A stretch of DNA of 64,000 nucleotides from Methylobacterium sp. W2. Lineage in GTDB: Bacteria > Pseudomonadota > Alphaproteobacteria > Rhizobiales > Beijerinckiaceae. The stretch is taken from the NCBI RefSeq assembly GCF_020662345.1, contig NZ_VMOA01000011.1, forward strand, positions 1-64,000, given 5' to 3'. Shown piece after piece: positions 44,293 through 53,162 of this stretch (position 1 is its first letter; each line of letters begins with the position of its first letter). A program made the position numbers and the translations under genes. The notes beneath the pieces were generated by a model. That model was given only the letters and a program-made list of their open reading frames with translations. It was not told where the DNA came from and did not search any database.

Positions 44293-45126
44293 TCAACGCG
44301 GCATTGCCGGAATGGGCTCGGCGCTCCTGACGGGACGGAACGTCGCTTCCGCCTCCGCGTCGCGCTGGCCGAGGAGCGAGACGTGGTCGCCCGGCACGGC
44401 GACGAATTGCGCCCTCGGTCCGGCCATGGCCGCGAGGTCGCGCCCATGTGCCACCGGAATCACGGGATCGTTGGTGCCGTGGACGATGAGGATGCGCCCG
44501 GCCGCTTCGCCGATGCGGCGATCCGAGCGCCAGGTATCGCGCAGGAGCAGCCCGGGCAGCAGAGGGGAGTGTTCGCCGACGAGGCGGGCGAGGGAGACGA
44601 ACGGCGCTTCGAGATAGAGGCCGAGATGCGGCGCGCGCGCGGCCACGGCGACAGCCACCGCCGCCCCCATGGAATGGCCGTGGAGCAGGATCGGCGCACC
44701 GGGGGCGCGGTGGGAAACAAAGCGGTCGGCGGCCATCCCGTCCTCAATGAGACCCGCCTCGCTCGGGGAGCCGGTCGAGCCCGGATAGCCGCCATAGGCG
44801 ATGGCGAGGCTGCCCCAGCCGGCGTCGCGCCAAACCCCGCTCGAGAATCGCGCGGCATGCGGCTCGGGCAGCGAGCCGTTGCCGTGGAAGGTCAGCACCA
44901 CCCCGCGTCCGGGTTCGGGCGCCCGCCACAGGCCGTAGAGTCGGCGGCCATCGGCCGTTGTCACCGTGACCGCCTCCGTCCCGGCCGGCACCCGGCGTTC
45001 GCCCTCGCCGAGGCCGGCCCGGAAGGCGCCCGGATAGATGAGATGGCGCTGGAACAGATACAGGGCGCCGAGGACCGAGGCGGAGAGCCCAAGAGCCAGG
45101 AGCAGGATGACGCGGAGGAGGATCAT
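44293..45126 (-). CDS. Membrane-anchored alpha/beta hydrolase (Bem46/ABHD-like)
   Basis: 277 residues. N-terminal membrane anchor ILLRVILLLALGLSASVLGA followed by LYLFQRHLIYPG, the usual opening of this family. Oxyanion strand VVLTFHGNGS, nucleophile elbow LLHGHSMGAAVA, acid in ILIVHGTNDPVIP, and the last catalytic His in VAVPGDHVSLL. Probably a periplasm- or membrane-facing serine hydrolase. Substrate unknown. Confidence 0.88.
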   Translation of the reverse strand: MILLRVILLLALGLSASVLGALYLFQRHLIYPGAFRAGLGEGERRVPAGTEAVTVTTADGRRLYGLWRAPEPGRGVVLTFHGNGSLPEPHAARFSSGVWRDAGWGSLAIAYGGYPGSTGSPSEAGLIEDGMAADRFVSHRAPGAPILLHGHSMGAAVAVAVAARAPHLGLYLEAPFVSLARLVGEHSPLLPGLLLRDTWRSDRRIGEAAGRILIVHGTNDPVIPVAHGRDLAAMAGPRAQFVAVPGDHVSLLGQRDAEAEATFRPVRSAEPIPAMPR

Positions 45127-45345
45127 TCGCGGTCGGCTTGGTTCATGGAAGTATGGAAGAGAAGGGCGGTCGGGGGCGGCGCGCTGTTGAGACCACCACG
45201 TGATCGTGTCATGCGCACGAAGCTCCCGCGATGCGACGGTGCCGCGCGCAGGACTGCGAGCGCATGAGGCGTTCGAGAATGGCGGAATCGGGGAGCGCCA
45301 CCGGCCGCCGCCCGTCTTTCGGTCCGAGGCTCCATCGGGGGTGAG

Positions 45346-46125
45346 ATGTCGTCAGAGCTTCCGCCAAGCCAGGTTCGCGCCGCCACCGTGCCGGTCGGCC
45401 CCAGCGCGAACTTCCTGCTCATCGCCCTGATCTTCCTCGGGACCGGCCTCGCCATCGGCACCGGCGCCGTGGAGGGCTCGGGTGTGGCGTTCGTCTTCGT
45501 GATGGCCGGCTGGCTGCTCAGCCTGTGCCTGCACGAATTCGGGCATGCCTTCGTCGCCTGGAAAGGGGGCGATGCGGACATCCCGCAGAGCGGCTATCTC
45601 ACCCTGGATCCGCGGCTTTATGCGGACGCGATCTCCTCCATCGTCCTGCCGCTGCTGTTCACGATCCTCGGAGGGATCGGGTTTCCCGGCGGGCGGGTGT
45701 TCGTGAACACCCGCCTGTTGCGGAGCAAGGTCTGGATCTCTGCCGTGGCGGCGGCCGGCCCGGCGATGAACGGTCTCGTCCTCCTCGCGCTGGCCCTTCT
45801 CTATTCCCTCACGGGTGGGGAATCCGACACGCTCCGCGCGGTGCTGGCCGTCTCCGCCCTGTTCCAGGGTACCGCCATCCTCCTCAACCTGATGCCGCTT
45901 CCGGGCCTTGACGGCTACGGCATTCTCCAGCCCTGGCTGCCCGAGCCGGTGCGCCGCGTCACCGATCAGGTTGCCTTGCACGTCAACCTGATCCTGGCGG
46001 GCCTCTTCCTGTTCTCCAGCGCCTTCGGCCCGGCGGTGTTCCGCGTCAGCCTCTGGATCATCGGCCTCCTCGGCATCGAGATCGTGGATGCGCGCGTCGG
46101 CTACGGCCTGATCCGTCTCTGGTAA
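45346..46125 (+). CDS. Site-2 protease family membrane metalloprotease
   Basis: 259 residues, about six membrane segments. Zinc motif HEFGH (His63, Glu64, His67) in LCLHEFGHAFVAWKGG, and the third ligand Asp189 in LNLMPLPGLDGYG. This is the short, PDZ-less M50 group often of unknown substrate, which may cleave anti-sigma factors or other membrane proteins. It is divergent from the hydrolase gene with a 219-base gap. Confidence 0.92.
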   Translation: MSSELPPSQVRAATVPVGPSANFLLIALIFLGTGLAIGTGAVEGSGVAFVFVMAGWLLSLCLHEFGHAFVAWKGGDADIPQSGYLTLDPRLYADAISSIVLPLLFTILGGIGFPGGRVFVNTRLLRSKVWISAVAAAGPAMNGLVLLALALLYSLTGGESDTLRAVLAVSALFQGTAILLNLMPLPGLDGYGILQPWLPEPVRRVTDQVALHVNLILAGLFLFSSAFGPAVFRVSLWIIGLLGIEIVDARVGYGLIRLW

Positions 46126-46181
46126 GGCGTCCGCACCCGGCCTATGAGGCAGGAAGGGCGGCGCGGCCCACGGAGATGGCA

Positions 46182-46436
46182 ATGGCCCTGAAGACGACGT
46201 TCGTGGTCCAGACCTTCGTGATCAAGCGCAAGCGCCTCGTGCCCGGCGACCGCGAGATCACGCCCACCGAAAGCGGCGCGTTGAAGAAGGCGGAGGCCAT
46301 GTCCGGCCGCATGCCCGGCACCGCCGCCCTGAAGGTGGTGGCCGACGACGAGACCGGCGAACTCGAGAGCGCGACGATCCTCGGCCAGTTCGGCGAGGTC
46401 CCCGACGATTTTGCCGAGAGCCTCACCGGAGGCTGA
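46182..46436 (+). CDS. Small conserved-looking hypothetical protein
   Basis: 84 residues (ALKTTFVVQTFVIKRKRLVP ... ESATILGQFGEVPDDFAESL). GGAG at 46172-46175 favours the ATG at 46182 over the one at 46176. The mix of beta strands, the 'KRKRLVPGDREITPTESGALKKAEAM' segment and normal codon use make it a believable gene. No function assigned. It follows the protease gene by about 56 bases and may share its transcript. Confidence 0.7.
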   Translation: MALKTTFVVQTFVIKRKRLVPGDREITPTESGALKKAEAMSGRMPGTAALKVVADDETGELESATILGQFGEVPDDFAESLTGG

Positions 46437-46549
46437 CGCGACGGCGCGCGTGAAAACCGCGCAGGCTGGCGCCATCGGCAACGCATCCCCCGTTCGTGCG
46501 TAGGCTTGGAGACTTATCCAGACCTCGCAGTGACCGGAAACCCCCGCCG

Positions 46550-47557
46550 ATGAAACACAAGCCCCTGCGCGAGCAGGTGATCGTCATCACGGGCGCGTCG
46601 AGCGGCATCGGCCTCGCCACTGCCCGCATGGCGGCCGAGCGGGGCGCGCGCGTCGTCCTCGCCGCACGGAGCGGGGATGTCCTCGCCAAACTCGGCGAGG
46701 AACTCGGAGGCCCCGGCCGGGCCGTTTCCGTCGTTGCCGATGTGGGACGCCGCGAGGATGTCCAGACCATCGCCGACACCGCCATCGCCACCTTCGGCGG
46801 TTTCGACACCTGGGTGAACGTCGCCGGCCTCACCGTCTATGGGCCGCTCTCGGAAATCACCCAGGAGGACCACGAACGCCTCATCCAAACGAACCTCTGG
46901 GGCACGGTGAACGGGTCCCTGATCGCAGTGAAGCACCTGCGCCGGCGCGGGGGGGCGCTCATCAATGTCGGGAGCATCGCCTCGGACCTCGCCTTTCCGT
47001 TCCAGGGCCTCTACGCGACCTCGAAACACGCGGTGAAGGGCTTCACCGATACGCTGCGGATGGAGCTGATCGCGGAGGATGCGCCGGTCTCCGTCACGCT
47101 GATCAAACCCGCTTCCATCGATACCCCGCTCCCCGACCGCGCCCGCAACTACATGGACCGGCGGCCGACCCTGCCGCCGCCGATCTACCCGCCGGAGGAG
47201 GTCGCCAACGCCATCCTTCACGCAGCGGAGCACGGACAGCGCGACATCATCGTCGGCGGCGGCGGCAAGCTGTTCGTCATGGGCAAGGAATTCGCCCCCG
47301 GCGCCTACGACCAACTGGCCTCCGCCATCATCGCGCTCCAGAAGCGATCCGAGCCGGCAGAGCATTCCGAGGGGGCCCTGCATGCTCCGCGCGACGCGGG
47401 CGAGGTCAGGGGCTCTCCACCGTTTCCCGTCATGCGATCAAGCGCCTATACCCGGGCGACCCTGCATCCCCTTGTGACCTTGAGCGCAGTGGCGAGCCTC
47501 GCCGCCACCGCTGCCCTTCTTCTCGGCCGCAAGCCGTCCCCGCGAAGGCGGTCCTGA
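46550..47557 (+). CDS. Short-chain dehydrogenase/reductase with C-terminal membrane segment
   Basis: 335 residues. Rossmann motif ITGASSGIGLATA, structural NVAG, catalytic Ser in INVGSIASDLAFP, and YATSK (Tyr/Lys pair). The classical SDR core ends near 250. An extra tail has a hydrophobic segment near the end (VTLSAVASLAATAALLLG) followed by RKPSPRRR, which likely tethers it to the membrane. It is transcribed with the alpha/beta hydrolase 2 bases downstream. Substrate unknown. Confidence 0.9.
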   Translation: MKHKPLREQVIVITGASSGIGLATARMAAERGARVVLAARSGDVLAKLGEELGGPGRAVSVVADVGRREDVQTIADTAIATFGGFDTWVNVAGLTVYGPLSEITQEDHERLIQTNLWGTVNGSLIAVKHLRRRGGALINVGSIASDLAFPFQGLYATSKHAVKGFTDTLRMELIAEDAPVSVTLIKPASIDTPLPDRARNYMDRRPTLPPPIYPPEEVANAILHAAEHGQRDIIVGGGGKLFVMGKEFAPGAYDQLASAIIALQKRSEPAEHSEGALHAPRDAGEVRGSPPFPVMRSSAYTRATLHPLVTLSAVASLAATAALLLGRKPSPRRRS

Positions 47558-47558
47558 G

Positions 47559-48479
47559 ATGGCGGAAGTGATCGACGGCCAGTCCCGGCGGGATGCGTCT
47601 TCCCCACCGGTGCCGGTCCGGGCGGATATGCCGCCGCGCCGCTTCCTCGACATCCCGGACGGGCCGCGGATCGCCTATGTGGAGGCAGGGTCGGGTCCGG
47701 ACCTGATCCTCGTCCACGGCGCGCTGATGACCCTGGACGACATGTGGCTCGGCCCGATGGAGGCACTGTCGCGGCATTTCCGCGTGGTTGCCATCGACCG
47801 GCCCGGTCATGGCGAGAGCGAGCATATCCGCCTGAGCGATGCGTCGGTCTGGCGGCAGGCCGAGATCGTCCGTGAGGTCTCGCAGGGCTTGGGGCTCCGG
47901 CGTCCGCTCCTCGTCGGCCATTCCTTCGGCGGGGCCGTCTGCCTGGCCTTCGGCATGGCCTATCCCGACGAGGCGGGCGGCGTGGTCGCCATCTCGCCGA
48001 TCTGCTTTCCCGAGCTTCGCCTCGAGCAGGTCCTGTTCGGTCCACGCGCCAGCCCGATGGGCGGGGACGCGCTGTCGCGGATGCTCGCCGGCAGCGACGC
48101 GCTGCTGATGCCGTTGCTGTGGCGGGCCATGTTCCTACCGCAGCCGATGCCGGCGCGTTTTGCCGCCGAGTTCCCCTTTGGCCTCGCGGGCCAGTCCCGG
48201 CGCCTCGTCGCCGATGGCGAGAACGCCAACATGCTGTGGAGCGACCTGTCCCGCAGCGCGCTCACCTACGCGACCTGCCGCGTCCCCGTGGCCATCCTGT
48301 GCGGCAGCGCCGACATCGTCACCAACCCGCTGATGCACGGGCGGCAGGCCGCACGCCTGATCCCGGACGCGACCTTCCGATGGCTGCATGGCCTCGGCCA
48401 CATGCTCCATCACTTCGCTGGCGAGGCCGTCGTTGACGCAGCGATCGAGATCGACCGGCGGCGCGCCAGCCGCGCTTGA
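47559..48479 (+). CDS. Alpha/beta hydrolase
   Basis: 306 residues. LILVHGALMTLDDMW (oxyanion loop), VAIDRPGHGESEH, nucleophile elbow LLVGHSFGGAV, acid in VAILCGSADIVTN, catalytic His in LHGLGHMLHHF. A typical proline-iminopeptidase/haloperoxidase-like fold. One base separates it from the SDR stop, so both work from one transcript, perhaps on successive steps of one pathway (inference). Confidence 0.9.
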   Translation: MAEVIDGQSRRDASSPPVPVRADMPPRRFLDIPDGPRIAYVEAGSGPDLILVHGALMTLDDMWLGPMEALSRHFRVVAIDRPGHGESEHIRLSDASVWRQAEIVREVSQGLGLRRPLLVGHSFGGAVCLAFGMAYPDEAGGVVAISPICFPELRLEQVLFGPRASPMGGDALSRMLAGSDALLMPLLWRAMFLPQPMPARFAAEFPFGLAGQSRRLVADGENANMLWSDLSRSALTYATCRVPVAILCGSADIVTNPLMHGRQAARLIPDATFRWLHGLGHMLHHFAGEAVVDAAIEIDRRRASRA

Positions 48480-48507
48480 GGCCGGCCGTGGTCCGACTAT
48501 GGCGCTC

Positions 48508-48885
48508 TCATTCGGTGCGTTCGACGGGTGCCCCCTCGACTTCGCTGAGCGGGACCGTCTCCCCGTCGAGCCCGTTCAGGAACGGCGCGGCCGCCTCGGC
48601 CGCCGCCATCTCGATGGCGCGGTAAGCGCGGACCAATTCGGTGCCGGATGCCGTCAGGCGCGCGCCGCCGCCGCTCCTGCCGCCGATCTGGACCTCCACC
48701 ACCGGCCGGCCGAAGCCGGCGTTCAGTGCCTCGGTGAGGGTCCAAGCCCGCCTGTAGGACATGCCGATGGCCCGGCCCGCCGCCGAGATCGAGCCATGCT
48801 CGGCGATCATTTCGAGGAGCTGGATCTTGCCGGGACCGACGCGGTTGCCGGGGCCGAGATCGATCCGGATGCTCAACCTCGCCAT
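48508..48885 (-). CDS. ModE-like winged-helix molybdate-type regulator (DNA-binding domain only)
   Basis: 125 residues. RIDLGPGNRVGPGKIQLLEM, then HGSISAAGRAIGMSYRRAWTLTEALNAGFGRPVV and GGARLTASGTELV, is the ModE N-terminal LysR-like winged helix. The C-terminal Mop/TOBE molybdate-binding domains of full ModE (about 260 residues) are absent. Ligand sensing may be supplied by the separate molbindin encoded across the divergent promoter. It probably binds the Mo-box at 49000-49023. Confidence 0.88.
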   Translation of the reverse strand: MARLSIRIDLGPGNRVGPGKIQLLEMIAEHGSISAAGRAIGMSYRRAWTLTEALNAGFGRPVVEVQIGGRSGGGARLTASGTELVRAYRAIEMAAAEAAAPFLNGLDGETVPLSEVEGAPVERTE

Positions 48886-48999
48886 CTGCCCGCCTCCCGC
48901 CCGCCCGACACCCCGGACCCGTTCCGATGAGGGGGCGACGATAGGCCGAATGGCCGGGCATTTCGACCGCGCGCACCGGGCGGGCGATCCTTGAGTGAT

Positions 49000-49023
49000 C
49001 GATATGTCTGGATGTATATAGCG
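49000..49023. promoter_or_regulatory. Candidate Mo-box (ModE operator)
   Basis: CGATATGTC and TATATAGCG are imperfect inverted half-sites (the second reads CGCTATATA on the other strand) separated by 6 bases. They lie between the divergent ModE-like and modA genes, 74 bases before the modA start. They resemble the CG-TATAT inverted repeats bound by ModE-type regulators. Confidence 0.6.
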
Positions 49024-49096
49024 CTATGCCGGGCTATCGTCATCCTCGTGGCCGCCTGACGGTTTTACCCCACTGCATGCCTTCGGAAGACCATTC

Positions 49097-49897
49097 ATGA
49101 TGTCCACGTCCCTCCGTGCCCTCGTCCTCGCCGGCTTCGTCGCCCTGGCGCCTGTTATCCTCGCTCCCGCCGCCCGAGCCGCCGAGACGGTTACGGTGTT
49201 CGCGGCGGCGAGCCTGAAGAACGCCCTCGACAATGCCGGCAAAGCTTTCACGGCCAAGAGCGGCGTCGAGGTGAAGGCGAGCTACGCCGCCTCCTCGGCC
49301 CTGGCGCGGCAGATCGAATCCGGCGCACCGGCCGACCTGTTCGCTTCGGCCGATCTCGAATGGATGGATGATCTCGGAAAAAAGAGCCTGATCCGCCCCG
49401 AGAGCCGGGTGAATCTCCTTGGCAACCGCATCGTCGTCATCGCCCCGAAGGATGCCGGGACCGCCGCCGTGCCGTTCACCGCCGAGGGCTTCGCCGCCGC
49501 CCTCGGACCCGACGGGCGTCTCGCCACCGGCGAGGTCAATTCGGTGCCCATCGGCAAATACGCGAAAGCCGCCTTCGAGAAGCTCGGCCTTTGGGGAGGC
49601 CTACAGCCACGCCTCGCCCAGGCCGACAACGTGCGGGCCGCTTTGCTGCTGGTCTCGCGCGGGGAAGCGCCGCTCGGCGTGGTCTACGAGAGCGACGCCA
49701 GGTCCGATCCGGGGGTGAAGGTGGTGGGCGTGTTTCCGGCGGACAGCCATCCCCCGGTGGTATACCCGTTCGCCGTCACGGCCGAGGCCAAGGGGGAGGG
49801 CGCCGCCAAGCTCCTCGACTTCCTGAAGAGCGCAGAGGCGAGGCCCTTCTTCGAAGCCCAAGGCTTCACCATCCTCGGCGCCAATTCCGCACGGTAA
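49097..49897 (+). CDS. modA: Molybdate ABC transporter substrate-binding protein
   Basis: 266 residues. Signal peptide 1-30 (ALVLAGFVALAPVILAPAARA). Mature protein: TVTVFAAASLKNALDNAGKA, YAASSALARQIESGAPADLFASAD, a NRIVVIAPKD strand, and ARPFFEAQGFTIL near the end, the ModA fold with the oxyanion-binding Ser residues in AAASL and SSALA. It binds molybdate or tungstate in the periplasm. Unusually no modB or modC follows; the next gene is a molbindin. The permease and ATPase must be encoded elsewhere. Confidence 0.95.
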   Translation: MMSTSLRALVLAGFVALAPVILAPAARAAETVTVFAAASLKNALDNAGKAFTAKSGVEVKASYAASSALARQIESGAPADLFASADLEWMDDLGKKSLIRPESRVNLLGNRIVVIAPKDAGTAAVPFTAEGFAAALGPDGRLATGEVNSVPIGKYAKAAFEKLGLWGGLQPRLAQADNVRAALLLVSRGEAPLGVVYESDARSDPGVKVVGVFPADSHPPVVYPFAVTAEAKGEGAAKLLDFLKSAEARPFFEAQGFTILGANSAR

Positions 49898-49909
49898 AAA
49901 GGAAACACC

Positions 49910-50119
49910 ATGAAGATCAGCGCGCGCAACACCCTCAAGGGCAAGATCGTCGCCGTCGAGAAGGGCGCCACCACCGCCCATGTGAAGATCGAGATCGCCG
50001 ACGGCACCGTCGTCACCGCCTCGATCACCAACGAATCGGTGGATGCGCTCGACCTTACCGTGGGCGGCGAAGCCTATGCCGTCGTCAAATCCTCCGACGT
50101 GATGATCGCCGTCGATTGA
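49910..50119 (+). CDS. mop: Molbindin (Mop/TOBE domain protein)
   Basis: 69 residues, a single Mop domain: KISARNTLKGKIVAVEKGAT, then VKIEIADGTVVTASITNESV and VVKSSDVMIAVD. Mop proteins form hexamers that store molybdate or tungstate in the cytoplasm. It starts 12 bases after modA. In combination with the ModE-like regulator lacking its own Mop domains it may also act in sensing (inference). Confidence 0.93.
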   Translation: MKISARNTLKGKIVAVEKGATTAHVKIEIADGTVVTASITNESVDALDLTVGGEAYAVVKSSDVMIAVD

Positions 50120-50127
50120 AGAGTTGC

Positions 50128-50161
50128 GGGAGGCATCGTCCCCACCGGGGCGTTGCCTCCC
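50128..50161 (+). terminator. Hairpin after mop, probable terminator
   Basis: GGGAGGCA (50128-50135) and TGCCTCCC (50154-50161) close an inner CGTCCCC/GGGGCG stem, giving a long GC-rich hairpin 9 bases after the mop stop. It lacks a T run, so termination strength is uncertain. Confidence 0.55.
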
Positions 50162-50582
50162 GACCGATCGGGGATCCTCATCCCAGCGACCAGAGCCGTT
50201 CACCGCTGAAGCGCACCGCCAGTCCGCGCGTGACGAGGCGCTACCTCCACCGAAGATCGAGGCCGTTCAGGCCGGGCCGGGGAGAGAAGTGAAAATTCAC
50301 TCTCCCAATGCGCTCGTCGCCAAAGACTTTGCGCCGATCTACCCTGAAAATCGAAAATCCATTCCGTTGACAGAGACTGTAAGTGCCTCATGATACGAGG
50401 GCAATCTTGAATAGTTTCTGTGCGTGACCGATCAGTATTGAGAAAGTCTGTCGGTTCTGTTGTGATCGACTGCCTCGACACTTCTGTCGCGGTCTGGTTC
50501 ACGCCGTTCCTTTGGAGCGGCGATCGGCCTCCCATGGCCTGTCCGGAGCTCACGCCGACCCGACGTCCAACGGAGCTGTCCC
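50162..50582. other. Long leader region upstream of metY, nothing firm
   Basis: About 420 bases. It must carry the metY promoter. I looked for a SAM-type riboswitch because such switches often precede methionine genes in alphaproteobacteria, but found no convincing pseudoknot core. No gene is supported. Confidence 0.45.
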
Positions 50583-51938
50583 ATGTCCAATCCGAGCACG
50601 TCCAATCCGAGCACGACGACAACGCGCCCTGCCGCCTCGCTTCACCCCGAGACCCTCGCCCTGCATGCCGGCTGGCGCGCCGATCCGACCACGGGCTCGG
50701 TGGCGGTGCCGATCCACCAGACCACCTCGTTCCAGTTCCGTGACACGGCCCATGCCGAGAACCTGTTCGCCCTGAAGGAACTCGGCCATCTGTACACCCG
50801 CGTGACCAACCCCACCGTCGACGTGCTGGAGCAGCGCCTCGCCGCCCTCGAAGGCGGGGCGGCGGCCCTGGCCCTGGCTTCCGGGCAGGCCGCCTCGGCC
50901 CTGTCGGTGCAGAACCTCGCGCGGGTGGGCGACAACATCGTCGCCTCCACCGACCTTTATGGCGGCACCTGGAACTTGTTCGCGAATACGCTCCCCGAGC
51001 AGGGGATCGAAGTCCGCTTCGTCGATCCGGCCGACCCGGAGAATTTCCGCCGCGCCACCGACGATCGCACCCGCGCCTATTACGGCGAGACGCTGGCCAA
51101 CCCGAAACTCGCCGTCTTCCCCATCGCGGAGGTGGCCGAGATCGGCCGGAGCTTCGGCATCCCGCTCATCGTCGACAATACGGCGGCGCCGCTCCTGGCG
51201 CGCCCGTTCGACCACGGCGCCGCCATCGTGGTCTATTCCACCACCAAGTATCTCGGCGGCCACGGCATCGCCATCGGCGGGGCGATCATCGATGGCGGGC
51301 GGTTCGACTGGTCGGCCAACCCTGAGCGCCAGCCCGCCCTCAACACCCCCGATCCGAGCTATCACGGCGCGGTCTGGACCGAGGCCGCCAAGCCCCTCGG
51401 CCCCATCGCCTATATCCTGCGCGCCCGGGTCCGGCTGCTGCGCGACCTCGGCCCGTCGGTCTCGCCATTCAACGCCTTCCTGACTCTGCAGGGGCTGGAG
51501 ACCCTGGCCCTGCGCATCGAGCGCCACAGCCGCAACGCGCAGGCGGTGGTCGACTATCTCGCGGCCCGGCCGGAAATCGAGCGGGTCATCCATCCCTCGC
51601 ACGCCACCGGCAGGGCGCGGGAGCGGGCGGAGAGATATCTCAAAGGCGGCTATGGCGGCCTCGTCGGGTTCGAACTCGTCGCCGGGCGCGAAGCCGGCCG
51701 GCGCTTCATCGAGGCCCTGTCGCTGTTCTATCACGTGGCCAATATCGGCGATGCGCGCAGCCTCGCCATCCATCCGGCCACCACCACCCACGCGCAGCTC
51801 TCCCCCGAGGACCAGCGCGCCACCGGCGTGTCCGACGGCTATGTCCGCCTCTCCATCGGCCTCGAACATATCGACGACATCCTGGCCGATCTCGATCAGG
51901 CGCTGGCCTCGGTCGGCTCCTTCGCGAAGGCCGCCTGA
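50583..51938 (+). CDS. metY: O-acetylhomoserine sulfhydrylase (aminocarboxypropyltransferase)
   Basis: 451 residues. The Cys/Met-metabolism PLP fold is complete: SVAVPIHQTTSFQFRDTAHA, HLYTRVTNPTVDVLEQRLAALEGG, SGQAASALSV, IVDNTAAPLLARPFDHGA, and the PLP lysine Lys222 in VVYSTTKYLGGHG. The length and the ETLALHAGW start fit the MetY branch, which makes homocysteine from O-acetylhomoserine and sulfide. The first 16 residues hold a tandem SNPST repeat encoded by a DNA repeat of CCAATCCGAGCACG, probably a neutral extension. It is followed 2 bases later by an oxygenase gene. Confidence 0.95.
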   Translation: MSNPSTSNPSTTTTRPAASLHPETLALHAGWRADPTTGSVAVPIHQTTSFQFRDTAHAENLFALKELGHLYTRVTNPTVDVLEQRLAALEGGAAALALASGQAASALSVQNLARVGDNIVASTDLYGGTWNLFANTLPEQGIEVRFVDPADPENFRRATDDRTRAYYGETLANPKLAVFPIAEVAEIGRSFGIPLIVDNTAAPLLARPFDHGAAIVVYSTTKYLGGHGIAIGGAIIDGGRFDWSANPERQPALNTPDPSYHGAVWTEAAKPLGPIAYILRARVRLLRDLGPSVSPFNAFLTLQGLETLALRIERHSRNAQAVVDYLAARPEIERVIHPSHATGRARERAERYLKGGYGGLVGFELVAGREAGRRFIEALSLFYHVANIGDARSLAIHPATTTHAQLSPEDQRATGVSDGYVRLSIGLEHIDDILADLDQALASVGSFAKAA

Positions 51939-51940
51939 CC

Positions 51941-53002
51941 GTGGCGGCCTCCCCTCTGGCTTCATGGACAGCGCCCGAATCCGGTGCTCAAGCCGCCTCG
52001 ATTCCCCGTCTCGACCTGCGCCGCCTGGATGCCGGACCGGCCGAGCGGGAGGCCTTCCTCGCCGAACTGCGCGCCGCCGCCCGCGATGTCGGCTTCTTCC
52101 ACCTCGTCGGCCACGGTATCGCGGCGGCGGAGATCGCGCAGGTCCAAGCCCTGGCCCGTCGCTTCTTCGTCCTGCCTCTCCCGGAGAAGCAGGCCGTGGC
52201 GATGGTGCGCTCGCCGCATTTTCGCGGCTACACAGCGGCCGGCCGCGAGATCACGCGGGGCGCGCCGGATTGGCGCGAGCAATTCGATGTCGGCGCCGAG
52301 CGCGAAGCCCTGCCGCAAACCGCCGCTTCGCCCCCCTGGACCCGGCTGCAGGGGCCGAACCAATGGCCCGTCGGCCTGCCGGAACTCCGCGTCGGCCTGC
52401 TGCGCTGGCAGGCGGCGGTGACGCAGCTCGGCATCCGCCTGCTGCGCGCCTTCGCCCTCGCTTTGGGGCAGCCGGAGGATGTGTTCGCCCCGATCTACCA
52501 GGGCGCGCCGAACCAGCACATCAAGATCATCCGTTATCCCGGCCGCGAGGCCACGCAGGGGGACCAGGGCGTCGGCGCCCACAAGGACAGCGGCTTCCTG
52601 ACCCTGCTGATCCAGGACGGGCTGGGCGGCCTCGAAGTCGAGGGGCCGGATGGCTGGATCGCGGCCGAGCCGGTGGAGGGGAGCTTCGTCGTCAATATCG
52701 GCGAGCTGCTCGAACTCGCCTCCAACGGCTATCTGCGTGCCACGATCCACCGGGTCGTCACCCCGCCGGCGGGGCGCGACCGCCTCTCCGTGGCGTTTTT
52801 CCTCGGCGCCCGCCACGACGCCACGGTGCCTCTCCTCGACCTGCCGGCCGATCTCGCCGCGGAGGCGCGCGGGCCGGCGAGCGACCCCGGCAACCCGCTC
52901 TTCCACGAGGTCGGCCGCAACTACCTCAAGGGCCGCCTGCGTTCCCATCCCGATGTGGCGGCGCGGTTCTACGGCGACCTCGCCGTGACGGGGGCCGCAT
53001 GA
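51941..53002 (+). CDS. 2-oxoglutarate/Fe(II)-dependent oxygenase, isopenicillin N synthase-like
   Basis: 353 residues from a GTG. N-terminal DIOX_N region with [20 protein letters not shown]. The metal triad is His214, Asp216 ([12 protein letters not shown]) and His270 (RATIHRV), with Arg281-x-Ser283 (RLSVAFF) for the co-substrate. The closest functional types are plant-like dioxygenases and bacterial members of unknown substrate. Two bases separate it from metY, so a sulfur- or amino-acid-derived substrate is plausible but unproven. Confidence 0.9.
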   Translation: MAASPLASWTAPESGAQAASIPRLDLRRLDAGPAEREAFLAELRAAARDVGFFHLVGHGIAAAEIAQVQALARRFFVLPLPEKQAVAMVRSPHFRGYTAAGREITRGAPDWREQFDVGAEREALPQTAASPPWTRLQGPNQWPVGLPELRVGLLRWQAAVTQLGIRLLRAFALALGQPEDVFAPIYQGAPNQHIKIIRYPGREATQGDQGVGAHKDSGFLTLLIQDGLGGLEVEGPDGWIAAEPVEGSFVVNIGELLELASNGYLRATIHRVVTPPAGRDRLSVAFFLGARHDATVPLLDLPADLAAEARGPASDPGNPLFHEVGRNYLKGRLRSHPDVAARFYGDLAVTGAA

Positions 53003-53162
53003 GCGGCGGCCCCCGGCGTGTGATGTCCGGCCTGCTGAACGCGTTCCTGCGCGGTCCGCCCTGGCACGACGATGGTCCGCGCGGCATTCCCGACGCCGCT
53101 CATCTCGGCGGTGTCGCCGCCATGTTCAGCCACGCCACCTTCCTCAGCGAGGTTTCCCCTCC

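Noticed and set aside
50380..50582. SAM-II or SAM/SAH riboswitch upstream of metY
   Set aside because: No recognisable H-type pseudoknot or conserved A-rich core; the leader is simply long.
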